Assembly (NCBI GenBank): GCA_018695085.1 | Contig: JABHOU010000405.1 | Coordinates: forward strand, 1 to 8,290 | From: Opitutia bacterium | GTDB lineage: Bacteria > Verrucomicrobiota > Verrucomicrobiia > Opitutales > Seribacteraceae | DNA: 8,290 nt | Reading direction: 5' to 3' | Shown: positions 1 to 6,762 of the stretch, piece by piece | How the letters are laid out: each line of letters starts with the position of its first letter | Numbering within the stretch: position 1 is the first letter of the stretch | Notes under the pieces: generated by a model | What the model saw: the letters and a program-made list of their open reading frames with translations, nothing else | Database searches by the model: none | What the model was told of the DNA's origin: nothing | Program-made: the position numbers and the translations under genes

Positions 1-915
1 CTCGGTGGTCCATAGCTTCATTCCCCGCAAGGGTTTCGGGCTACCGAAGGATCGCCCCGACCTCGGTCCGTAGCGAAGGAGGGTCTCCGGTCCGTTGTCG
101 GAGGTAAAGACAACCAGCGTGTTTTCATCGAGCTTCATGGCCTTGAGGGCCTTTATCAATTTGCCCACCGCGGCATCAATATTGGTTACGTTGGCAAAAT
201 ACTGAGCCTGATTGTGGTTCTTGGCCACTCCGTCGTATTGGTTGACCATCTCCTTGGGCGAAGCCACCGGCTCGTGCGGTTCGTGAAAGGCAACGTACAT
301 AAAGAAAGGCTGCTCGGCATCCTTGGCCTGTTGTTTCTTCAACCAACCCAAGGCCTCGTCCATCACAAGCTGACAACTGTACCCCTTCAAAGGCCCGACC
401 GCCTTACCGTTGCGCACGAAATTTTTTGGATTCTCATGAGACGGACTTGCATTGTTCTGGGTACCGAACCAATGGTCGAACCCGGCCGCATCGGGTTGAG
501 GTTGTTTGGGGGAATTGAACTTCCCGTTGCAATGCCACTTGCCCGACATGCAGGTTGCATATCCGGCCTTTTTCAAGAGCCGGGGAATGGTCACCTCGGA
601 GGCCCGCATATGTACCCCGCGTCCGCCTGGTATCCAATCATACACCCCCGCCCGGTTCGGGCTGCGTCCGGTCAACAGGCCGACGCGAGAAGGTGAGCAA
701 ACCGGAGCAGTGGAATAAAAGTCGGTGAAACGGATGCCCCCCTTGGCCATGCGGTCCAAGTGAGGTGTCTTGATCTTCGGATGCCCGTAGCAGGCCAGAT
801 CCCCGTAGCCCAGATCGTCGCACAGAATGACCACGACGTTGGGCCTTTTCCCCTGCTTGGCATGAACCTGTAGGCAGGCAAGAATAACAACGAGAGATCG
901 AACGAGAATCTTCAT
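1..915 (-). CDS. Secreted type I sulfatase (formylglycine-dependent), N-terminal part, 3' end outside window
   Basis: Hydrolyses sulfate esters, probably on a glycan, outside the cytoplasm. Translation from the ATG at 915-913 gives 305 residues with no stop before the left edge; family members are usually 450-550 residues, so the C-terminal third is missing. Visible motifs: N-terminal signal peptide with likely signal peptidase I cleavage after VHA (residue 19); calcium-ligand pair DD at 33-34 in ILCDDLGYGD; the sulfatase signature CSPSR at 73-77 followed by VGLLTGR, where Cys73 is the residue oxidised to formylglycine; GKWH at 125-128 (active-site Lys and His); HEPHEP at 211-216; and SDNG at 272-275, the second calcium-binding motif. 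The stretch GFDHWFGTQNNA (145-156) is typical of planctomycete/verrucomicrobial sulfatases. The exact substrate cannot be read from this part. Maturation needs a formylglycine-generating enzyme or anSME, not encoded here. No good ribosome binding site precedes the start. Divergent from the gene at 1060. Confidence 0.95.
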   Translation of the reverse strand, partial: MKILVRSLVVILACLQVHAKQGKRPNVVVILCDDLGYGDLACYGHPKIKTPHLDRMAKGGIRFTDFYSTAPVCSPSRVGLLTGRSPNRAGVYDWIPGGRGVHMRASEVTIPRLLKKAGYATCMSGKWHCNGKFNSPKQPQPDAAGFDHWFGTQNNASPSHENPKNFVRNGKAVGPLKGYSCQLVMDEALGWLKKQQAKDAEQPFFMYVAFHEPHEPVASPKEMVNQYDGVAKNHNQAQYFANVTNIDAAVGKLIKALKAMKLDENTLVVFTSDNGPETLLRYGPRSGRSFGSPKPLRGMKLWTTE

Positions 916-1059
916 TCCGACATACAAACCAAGAGCAAAGGAAACGTCGCTATGAAATTTGCCGAAAAGACATTTTCCTTGATTAACTTGCTAAATTTTC
1001 AATGTATCATTCCTTTTCTTAACACCCCGTAATAATCACCTAACCTCCTTTCTTTTATC
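916..1059. promoter_or_regulatory. Divergent intergenic region between sulfatase and TIM-barrel gene
   Basis: This 144-bp gap separates two genes transcribed away from each other, so it should hold both promoters. It is clearly richer in A+T than the genes, most of all from 951 to 1020. For the plus strand, TTGATT (979-984) and TATCAT (1005-1010) resemble -35 and -10 boxes but are 20 bp apart, longer than the usual 16-18, so I do not assign a promoter. No convincing operator-like inverted repeat was found. The last 20 bases before the ATG at 1060 are pyrimidine-rich and contain CCTCC rather than GGAGG. Confidence 0.5.
1043..1053 (+). promoter_or_regulatory. Leader element identical to 16S rRNA anti-Shine-Dalgarno tail
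   Basis: The bases ACCTCCTTTCT end 6 nt before the ATG at 1060. They match the sense sequence of the bacterial 16S rRNA 3' end (…ATCACCTCCTTTCT), not its complement, so they cannot act as a ribosome binding site. The nearby AATCACC at 1034-1040 strengthens the likeness. Whether this is chance in a pyrimidine-rich leader or has a role is unknown. Confidence 0.3.
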
Positions 1060-2064
1060 ATGGCCATACGAAACAAATCAAAAGTCGAAATCGGCGTCGT
1101 CCCCACTCACCTCATGTTCGTCGGCACCCTCGCCCCGGATGAATCGGGCAAGCTTCCCCGCACCCGCTCGGGCGACCTCAAGGTCGTATCAGGCATGCGC
1201 CTGCTTTGCCGGACTTCTCCAGTCAAACTCAACAATGTCCAGATTACCTTGTTCCCGGGAACCGATTCCAAGGATTTGGACGATATGTTCAAAGGGTTTC
1301 GTACCCTCAAGCTCAATGTTCATCTCATCATGATGGTCGGCGGTGCCAACCCGCTCAACCCGAAGGACGAGGACGCCGTCGTGGACATGCTCAATTCCGG
1401 GCTCGAGGTGGCCAAGAAATACAAGGTGAAGCACGTCTCCTCCACTTCCTTCGAGGAATGGCTGGCCGGCAAGAAGCTAAAGGGCAAGGCCTTTGACAAT
1501 GCAGTCAAGCAAGTGATCAAGGTCCATGCCCGCTGCTTCAAGGAAAGTGGACTTGCCAAAAGCTCGATCGAGGCCTGGCACATGGAATTTCTGCGAGGAG
1601 TCGAATTTCAGAACTTCACCAACGCGGCCAAGGCGGCCACCGTGGTCAAGGGAATCAACAAGAAGATCAAAAAGAAATTCTTCAAGGTAATGATCGACGC
1701 CGCTCATTGCGGGGATTCCGATCTTTCGATGGAAGAGAATGAAAAAGTCATCAAGGATTTGGCGAAAAACGATGCCCTCGGCATTTTTCATGCCTCCGCA
1801 AAAACCACTCGCGGGTGCCTCTCTACCGACGATGGTTGGATCGGAGCCCTGCTCGCCGCCTATGCCCCGACTGGTAAGCTCAAGCACGTCTTCGTCGAAC
1901 TGTTCCATCATCAGGACCCGGCTCTTGCCCCGTTGCGCAAGGCAGTCAAGGGACACGGGGTCAACACCACCGACGGGCGGACCTACAACAAGGCGGTTAC
2001 CGACGGAGTGATCGACGTGGCTCACCGCCTCAACAACTTAGCAGCCCGCAAACTGATCAAGTAG
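1060..2064 (+). CDS. Xylose isomerase-like TIM-barrel protein, function unknown
   Basis: A 334-residue protein with no signal peptide or membrane segment, so probably cytoplasmic. I do not recognise the exact family. The alternation of short hydrophobic strands and helices, and acid/His residues at strand ends, fit the sugar-phosphate isomerase/epimerase (xylose isomerase-like) TIM barrel: LNVHLIMMVGG (85-95), IEAWHMEFL (170-178), KVMIDAAHCGDSDL (209-222), LGIFHASA (240-247) and HVFVELFHH (276-284). Candidate divalent-metal ligands are Glu176, Asp213 or His216, His244 and Glu280, the E-D/H-H-E order expected of that superfamily. There is a lysine-rich patch at 201-206. The start was chosen because it is the first ATG after the AT-rich leader and the gene body begins at once; no Shine-Dalgarno sequence is present. 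It lies 24 bp upstream of the peptidase gene on the same strand, so the two are probably co-transcribed. An aldolase or endonuclease IV-like role is not excluded, and the fold itself is inferred from pattern, not a search. Confidence 0.65.
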   Translation: MAIRNKSKVEIGVVPTHLMFVGTLAPDESGKLPRTRSGDLKVVSGMRLLCRTSPVKLNNVQITLFPGTDSKDLDDMFKGFRTLKLNVHLIMMVGGANPLNPKDEDAVVDMLNSGLEVAKKYKVKHVSSTSFEEWLAGKKLKGKAFDNAVKQVIKVHARCFKESGLAKSSIEAWHMEFLRGVEFQNFTNAAKAATVVKGINKKIKKKFFKVMIDAAHCGDSDLSMEENEKVIKDLAKNDALGIFHASAKTTRGCLSTDDGWIGALLAAYAPTGKLKHVFVELFHHQDPALAPLRKAVKGHGVNTTDGRTYNKAVTDGVIDVAHRLNNLAARKLIK

Positions 2065-2088
2065 CAAACACACTTACCCCAAGCACCC

Positions 2089-3480
2089 ATGACGGACAAA
2101 GCGTCCGCAAAACGGAAACCGGCTAGGTCTACCAAAGGCACTCTTTCCGCCACCCTGCTTGCCCGGTTTCGCTCATCCTTCGAGATGAACGAGGCCGATC
2201 GGGCTCGCTTCAATGCGATCGCCCATTGCGACCTCAACGAACTCGCGCTAAGCCACGAACTAAAGGCCAAAGACGACGGGCATTTTAGCCACCGGGTCGC
2301 GACAAAGGGAATCACCCACCAAAAGGCGGCCGGGCTTTGCTGGCTTTACGCCTCGCTCAACCTTCTTAGGCCCCGGGTCATACAGAAGCTCGGCTTGGAA
2401 AACTTCGAGTTCTCCACCGCTTACCTGCAATTTTGGGATCTATTGGAAAAAGGGAACCGTTATCTCGAGGGCATAATCAAGTTGCGGGACGCCGACCCTC
2501 TCGACCGCTCCTGGAAACTCCTCAACCTATGGATTGCCGGAGACGGGGGATGGTGGGCATACGCCAAGACCCTGATCCAAAAATACGGGTTGGTCCCCGC
2601 CTCCGTCATGCCCGAGACGAAGAACAACAAGGACACCCGGATAATGAGCAAGGTACTGGCCGAACTCCTGCGCTCCAAGGCCGCTGAAATCCTGAGGGAG
2701 AGCGACAAGGGTTCCAAGGAGACGGCCTTGCGCGAAATCAAGGAAGACGCCATGGAGGACGTCTTCCGGTTTCTCAGCTTGAATTTGGGGGTTCCGCCCA
2801 CTGGATTCGAGTGGCGTTACGAGAAACAAAAAAATGCAAAGGGAAGCGGCAAGCAGAGCGTGAAACAAGATCGGCTCACTGCTTTAAAAAAATACACCCC
2901 GCAAAGTTTTTTCAAGCAAACCCTCGGACTCGAGCTCTCCGACTACCACTGTTTGTTCCATACCCCGGACAGGCCCTTTGGCAAGCATTACGTCTTTGAC
3001 GAGCAATACTGTACGGTTGGAACTGACGAGATGAACTTCGTGAACCTGGAGATCGGCGAGATCAAGAAGATTTGCCTCAAGGCAATTCTCGCCAATGAAC
3101 CGGTCCCTTTCGGGGTCGACATGGGGATCGATCAATCCAACAAGCACGGCTTGATGGAACACAAGCTCTTTGACTACGAGTCCTTGTTCGGAATTCCCAT
3201 GGAATTGTCCAAGGGTGAACGCAAGCGCCTGTGCGCCCAACGGGCCGGGCACATGATGGCCATCATCGGGACCGACCTCAAGAAGGGCGTTCCTCAAAAA
3301 TGGCTCATCGAGAACAGCTGGGGGGACGAAGAGGGTCAAAAGGGGCTCTGGACCCTCTTCGACTCATGGTTCGACGAGCATGTCGACCACGTCATCGTGC
3401 ATAAGAAAAACATTCCCGCCAAAACGCTTAAGATCTTCACGGAAAAACCGACTCGGCTCCCAATTTGGTACTGGGACTAA
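2089..3480 (+). CDS. C1B cysteine peptidase, bleomycin hydrolase / aminopeptidase C family, lacking the usual C-terminal arm
   Basis: A 463-residue papain-fold peptidase, about the normal family length (440-460), with no signal peptide and therefore cytoplasmic. The papain-type active site is complete: oxyanion-hole Gln78 and nucleophile Cys84 in HQKAAGLCWLYASLN (77-91), His388 in RAGHMMAIIG (385-394), and Asn409 in IENSWG (407-412). Family landmarks run along the whole length: EFSTAYLQFWD (107-117), GDGGWW (151-156), KYGLVP (165-170), FGVDMG (341-346), LFGIPMELSKGER (366-378) and WFDEHVDHVIVHKK (427-440). Known members form barrel-like hexamers with the active sites inside and trim peptides from the N-terminus; the C-terminal tail lies in the cleft and sets aminopeptidase activity. 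Here the protein ends RLPIWYWD, where family members normally continue with about WDPMGALA, so the arm is short and altered. The N-terminus carries a basic extension (residues 1-17) before the conserved helix at LLARFRSSFE. Shares a probable transcript with the gene 24 bp upstream; no Shine-Dalgarno sequence is seen. Assignment is firm; substrate is unknown. Confidence 0.93.
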   Translation: MTDKASAKRKPARSTKGTLSATLLARFRSSFEMNEADRARFNAIAHCDLNELALSHELKAKDDGHFSHRVATKGITHQKAAGLCWLYASLNLLRPRVIQKLGLENFEFSTAYLQFWDLLEKGNRYLEGIIKLRDADPLDRSWKLLNLWIAGDGGWWAYAKTLIQKYGLVPASVMPETKNNKDTRIMSKVLAELLRSKAAEILRESDKGSKETALREIKEDAMEDVFRFLSLNLGVPPTGFEWRYEKQKNAKGSGKQSVKQDRLTALKKYTPQSFFKQTLGLELSDYHCLFHTPDRPFGKHYVFDEQYCTVGTDEMNFVNLEIGEIKKICLKAILANEPVPFGVDMGIDQSNKHGLMEHKLFDYESLFGIPMELSKGERKRLCAQRAGHMMAIIGTDLKKGVPQKWLIENSWGDEEGQKGLWTLFDSWFDEHVDHVIVHKKNIPAKTLKIFTEKPTRLPIWYWD

Positions 3481-3488
3481 TTAAATGT

Positions 3489-3505
3489 TTCTCAATCTAT
3501 GAGAA
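3489..3505. terminator. Small hairpin in convergent gap, possible weak terminator
   Basis: TTCTCA, a 5-nt loop, then TGAGAA form a perfect 6-bp stem just after the stop of the peptidase gene. The stem is AT-rich and has no run of T on either side, so it is not a canonical intrinsic terminator. Its place between two convergent genes is the only other support. Confidence 0.25.
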
Positions 3506-3544
3506 TGAACTTCAAAACTTCGTAGTAAGTGGTTCTTCAAAAAT

Positions 3545-4333
3545 CTAGGCAAAGTCCCAAGCGGAAACGTTCTCTTCAAGATGAAGAGTAGAAGTCGTTC
3601 CCGGAATGACGATTATATTTGAGGAATGCCCGAGTAACCAAGCCAAGGATTCTCTAGCGGGAAGATTGGCTCCTGGCTCCATCGGTTGTGCTCCAAGAGG
3701 TCCCCAAGGGAGATAGGCTATCCCCTTTTCATTCGTGTAATCGACCATGGCACCATCATCACGTTCAGCTTGATTGTAACGATTTTGAACGGTTGCGATC
3801 GAAGCAACGGTCAATGCCTTGTCGAGCTCATCCCGGTTGACGTTGGACAAGCCGATAAAACGAATCTTCCCTTCGCAACGGGCCACATCCAGAGCACCTA
3901 TTGACTCTTCTAAGGGTACCTGAGGATCGACCCGATGGAGTTGAAAGAGATCGATGCAATCGGTCTTTAAGTTTCTCAAAGCAGTCTCAACTTGCCTAAG
4001 CAAAGTTTTCGGAGAACCGTCCACTACGATCTGCCCTGGAGCAGGCTTGTCGACCCCTCCCTTGGTCGCGACAAAGAGTCCTTCCGGATAAGGATGAAGA
4101 GCATCGGCAATTAGCTTATCCGCCCATTCGGGACCATAAGCATACGCTGAATCGAAAAATCGAATCCCCAGCTCGACTGCCCTCCACAAAAGCGCCTTGC
4201 CTTCTTCCCATTCAGCATATGGTCCGAAGTTACCCGGTTGACCAGTCAGTCGCATGGCTCCGAAACCCATGCGACTAACGATAAATTCTCCTCCAATAGA
4301 AAAGGTCCGTGATTGCTTGGCTTCATCACTCAT
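3545..4333 (-). CDS. Aldo/keto reductase (YdbC/pyridoxal reductase-like subgroup), short C-terminus
   Basis: A 262-residue NAD(P)H-dependent oxidoreductase that should reduce an aldehyde or ketone; no signal peptide, cytoplasmic. The catalytic tetrad is complete: Asp61 and Tyr66 in FFDSAYAYGPE (59-69), Lys91 in FVATKGG (87-93), His133 in DLFQLHRVD (128-136). Cofactor-binding landmarks follow: GLSNVN (161-166), QNRYNQAER (183-191), LPWGPLG (208-214) and IPGTTSTLHLEENV (243-256). The opening MGFGAMRLTG and FGPYAEWEE resemble the E. coli YdbC kind. The start at 4333 begins just before the first conserved strand. An in-frame extension to 4465 would add 44 residues without family likeness and would overlap the cytochrome gene, so I reject it. 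Family members normally have a further 20-30 residues (a C-terminal helix) after HLEENV; here a TAG follows six codons later. Base composition is somewhat more AT-rich than in the neighbours. It is convergent with the peptidase and divergent from the cytochrome, so it is its own transcription unit. Confidence 0.92.
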   Translation of the reverse strand: MSDEAKQSRTFSIGGEFIVSRMGFGAMRLTGQPGNFGPYAEWEEGKALLWRAVELGIRFFDSAYAYGPEWADKLIADALHPYPEGLFVATKGGVDKPAPGQIVVDGSPKTLLRQVETALRNLKTDCIDLFQLHRVDPQVPLEESIGALDVARCEGKIRFIGLSNVNRDELDKALTVASIATVQNRYNQAERDDGAMVDYTNEKGIAYLPWGPLGAQPMEPGANLPARESLAWLLGHSSNIIVIPGTTSTLHLEENVSAWDFA

Positions 4334-4450
4334 CAAAACAAATTTTTTAAAAAATGAATTATCAAAATCTACATCTTTAAAAGGAAAAATTAATCTTGCG
4401 ATTACTTTCTTCTTTGCGAGTTTTACAGGAGCGAAATAAAGTAAAGCGCA
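4334..4450. promoter_or_regulatory. AT-rich divergent promoter region between reductase and cytochrome genes
   Basis: This 117-bp gap between divergent starts is the most A+T-rich stretch of the window and should carry both promoters. It contains a perfect palindrome TTTTTTAAAAAA at 4343-4354, beginning 9 bp upstream of the reductase start. On the minus strand GATAAT (4358-4363) could be a -10 box, giving a short leader, but no TTGACA-like box lies 16-18 bp upstream of it. For the plus strand, AGGAG at 4427-4431 is the only Shine-Dalgarno-like sequence, and it is 19 nt from the ATG at 4451, too far for normal use. Boxes are therefore suggestions only. Confidence 0.4.
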
Positions 4451-6751
4451 ATGAAGCAAATACAAATGATGCTACTGGCCATGAGCCTGCAAGTATCGTT
4501 AACTGGAGCGGACAAAACCGACCTGTCGCCAGATCACTATTTCGTGAATGAGGTTTGGGCTAAGGTCGGCGAACTTTCCTGCCAGAAATGTCATAATGCC
4601 TCTGGTGAGGCAGAGGATAGCCGATTTATTTTACAAGAAACGATCCTGGTAGAAGGAACGGAACTGCAAGCTGCCAACGAGGCAAACTTAAAGGCCTTCG
4701 CCAAAATGGCACGGATGCGCAAAGAAGGACAGTTGCCGAGACTGCTCTTGAAGCCCATCGGGGAAATGGATCATGAAGGTGAACAAGTGTTGAAACCGGA
4801 CTCCACCGGCTATGCCATCCTGAAAGCTTTCGTCCAGCGCATGGAAGGGAAATCCGCACCAGCAGCCACCACCGAAAAAAAATACAAGCCGCGTTCTTTC
4901 TTCGAGGGAGTAACCATGATCGGCGACGAAAGCTTGCTGCGACGCCTCACTTTGTCCCTGACAGGTCGCCTCCCCACTTCAAAGGAAAAACAAGCTGTTC
5001 AGCAAAAGAGCCAGGTTGGACTGGATGCGACGCTCGACAAACTAATGACCGAGGATGCCTTTTTCGATCGCCTCAAGGAAGGGTTCAACGACATTTTCCT
5101 GACCAATGGTTACGATGGGAACGGGGAGCTAATCCTGTCCTACAATCATTTCGAAAAGAGTCGCCTATGGTATCACAAGTACGACCTCAGTCACATCAAG
5201 GACGAAAAAGAAAGGAAAGAAGCCCTCTATGCCATGAGTCGCGAATACCGCAAGGCCATCCGTGAGGAACCCCTTGAGTTAATTGCTCACGTGGTTCGTA
5301 ACAACCGACCGTTTACCGAGATCATGACCGCCGACTACATGATGGTTTCACCATACTCAGCCAGAGGCTATGGAATTTTCGATCAAGTGAAGAAGAGGTT
5401 CAAGGATGCCGACAATCCTTTTGAGTACGTACCGGCACAACTTCCGGCCTTGCGGGCAAGAAACGACAATCCCGTCAACGCTCCGTTGGTACAGGAATCA
5501 AAAACCGGTTTTTATCCCCATGCGGGTCTTTTGAGCACCTTTCAATACCTTCGCCGCTACCCGACCACGGCAACGAACCGCAACCGCCTGAGGGCTCGAA
5601 TGTACTACCAGCACTTCCTTGGAATAGACGTAATGGAATTGGCCGATCAAGTCTCCGATGCCGCCGCCATCGACGTGAAATACGAAACTCCGTGGATGGA
5701 AGCCGCGGATTGCGTGGTCTGTCACCGCAGCATCGACCCGGTCGCCGGCCTCTTTCAGGATTTCTATAACGAGGAAGGACATTTCGGACCTCGCCCGGAA
5801 GGCTGGTTCGAAGATATGTTCGGGCCAGGATTGGAGGGAGAGAATTTACCACAGGAAGACAAATGGCGTTCCCTGCAGTGGTTGGCCCAAAAGACCGCCA
5901 AAGATCCCCGCTTCGCCGTCGCCATAACGGAACACGTCTGGTATCTGCTTAGTGGCCGTAAAGCCTTGCGACCACCCAAAGACGTCGATGACCCGCTTTT
6001 CACTCCCCGACGACGCGCCTACAAGATGCAAAGGAGTGAAATCGCCGAAGTGGCCAAGCGCTTCGCCCAGGCGGATTTCAACCTGAAAGTGATATTCAAG
6101 GAGCTCGCAAAGTCGCCTTTCTACAGGGCAGACGGACTCAAGGCAGTGGTTGAGCATCCACACCGCAAGGCGGAACTTCACGACCTGGGCGTCACTCGAC
6201 TGCTCGCTCCGGAGCAATTGGAGCGGAAGATTGAGGCCCTGTTCGGCGAGCGTTGGGGGAAGGTGGAAAAGGAAATGAAGATTCTTTACGGTGGCATCAA
6301 TTCGCAATCAGTCACTGAACGCCTATCCGAACCCAGCGGAGCCATGGGCGCCATCCAGCGCATCATGGCAAACGACGTCTCCTGCATCCACGTCACCCCC
6401 GATTTTGTCCGCGAACCCACAAAGAGACGCCTATTCCCGAAAGTTGAAAAGGACGTCGTCCCCGGTTCGAGCCCTGCCAATGACCTCAAGATTCGAAAAG
6501 CCATTGTTCATCTGCAGGGTCACCTGCTCGATCGGCGCGAACCCATCGATCACCCGGAAATCGAGCGGACTTTCAAGCTGTTTTCCGCGGTGGTGGCGGA
6601 GGCAGCCAAACGCAAAGGCATAGACAAGAGGGAAACTTATCATTGCGGCAGAATCGACGGCAAACTAGTCGCAGATCCTCATTACACCTTGAGAGCTTGG
6701 CGAGCCGTTGTGACCTACCTTCTGCGGCAACCCGAATTTCTCTACGAATAG
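4451..6751 (+). CDS. Exported planctomycete-type dihaem c-type cytochrome (PSCyt/DUF1549-DUF1588-like)
   Basis: A 766-residue protein with an N-terminal export signal (MKQIQMMLLAMSLQVSLTGA, cleavage near residue 20) and two covalent haem motifs, CQKCH at 44-48 and CVVCH at 421-425. It should be periplasmic and able to transfer electrons. The first haem lies in a small N-terminal cytochrome domain (about 21-133) followed by an Ala/Thr-rich linker. LLRRLTLSLTGRLPTSKE (162-179) and LDKLMTEDAFFDRL match the DUF1549 pattern. PFTEIMTADYMMVSPYSARGYG (287-308) leads into a middle domain, and YPTTATNRNRLRARMYYQHFLGI followed by CVVCHRSIDPVAGLFQDF resembles DUF1588, where a haem site sits beside a conserved 'DP'. 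The remaining C-terminal part (about 480-766) ends with LRQPEFLYE. The start is the ATG giving the signal peptide. Such proteins are routinely encoded next to DUF1501 genes, as here with an 11-bp gap, so the two probably act together. The exact role is not established for the family. Confidence 0.88.
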   Translation: MKQIQMMLLAMSLQVSLTGADKTDLSPDHYFVNEVWAKVGELSCQKCHNASGEAEDSRFILQETILVEGTELQAANEANLKAFAKMARMRKEGQLPRLLLKPIGEMDHEGEQVLKPDSTGYAILKAFVQRMEGKSAPAATTEKKYKPRSFFEGVTMIGDESLLRRLTLSLTGRLPTSKEKQAVQQKSQVGLDATLDKLMTEDAFFDRLKEGFNDIFLTNGYDGNGELILSYNHFEKSRLWYHKYDLSHIKDEKERKEALYAMSREYRKAIREEPLELIAHVVRNNRPFTEIMTADYMMVSPYSARGYGIFDQVKKRFKDADNPFEYVPAQLPALRARNDNPVNAPLVQESKTGFYPHAGLLSTFQYLRRYPTTATNRNRLRARMYYQHFLGIDVMELADQVSDAAAIDVKYETPWMEAADCVVCHRSIDPVAGLFQDFYNEEGHFGPRPEGWFEDMFGPGLEGENLPQEDKWRSLQWLAQKTAKDPRFAVAITEHVWYLLSGRKALRPPKDVDDPLFTPRRRAYKMQRSEIAEVAKRFAQADFNLKVIFKELAKSPFYRADGLKAVVEHPHRKAELHDLGVTRLLAPEQLERKIEALFGERWGKVEKEMKILYGGINSQSVTERLSEPSGAMGAIQRIMANDVSCIHVTPDFVREPTKRRLFPKVEKDVVPGSSPANDLKIRKAIVHLQGHLLDRREPIDHPEIERTFKLFSAVVAEAAKRKGIDKRETYHCGRIDGKLVADPHYTLRAWRAVVTYLLRQPEFLYE

Positions 6752-6762
6752 ACGATTTAGCC

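Noticed and set aside
214..696. 160-codon open frame on the plus strand opposite the sulfatase
   Set aside because: The minus strand carries an unbroken sulfatase with all signature motifs; the plus-strand translation resembles no protein family.
865..915. Possible lipoprotein signal (Cys14 in VILACLQ) in the sulfatase
   Set aside because: The hydrophobic part before Cys14 is short and Leu at -2 is unusual; the VHA site at residue 19 fits ordinary signal peptidase I cleavage better.
1477..2025. 182-codon open frame on the minus strand inside the TIM-barrel gene
   Set aside because: It is wholly antisense to a gene with a coherent protein pattern, has no recognisable motif or start signal, and is explained by codon bias of the plus-strand gene.
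4334..4465. 44-codon N-terminal extension of the aldo/keto reductase
   Set aside because: It has no family likeness, is lysine/phenylalanine-rich as expected from AT-rich promoter DNA, and overlaps the start of the divergent cytochrome gene.
5846..6307. 153-codon open frame on the minus strand within the cytochrome gene, and a similar 151-codon one at 2884-3339 within the peptidase gene
   Set aside because: Both are antisense to clearly assigned genes and have no motifs of their own.
6643..6762. Upstream extension of the DUF1501 gene by 40 codons
   Set aside because: It would overlap the cytochrome gene by 109 bp and place the Tat signal internally; the ATG at 6763 starts exactly at the twin-arginine motif.
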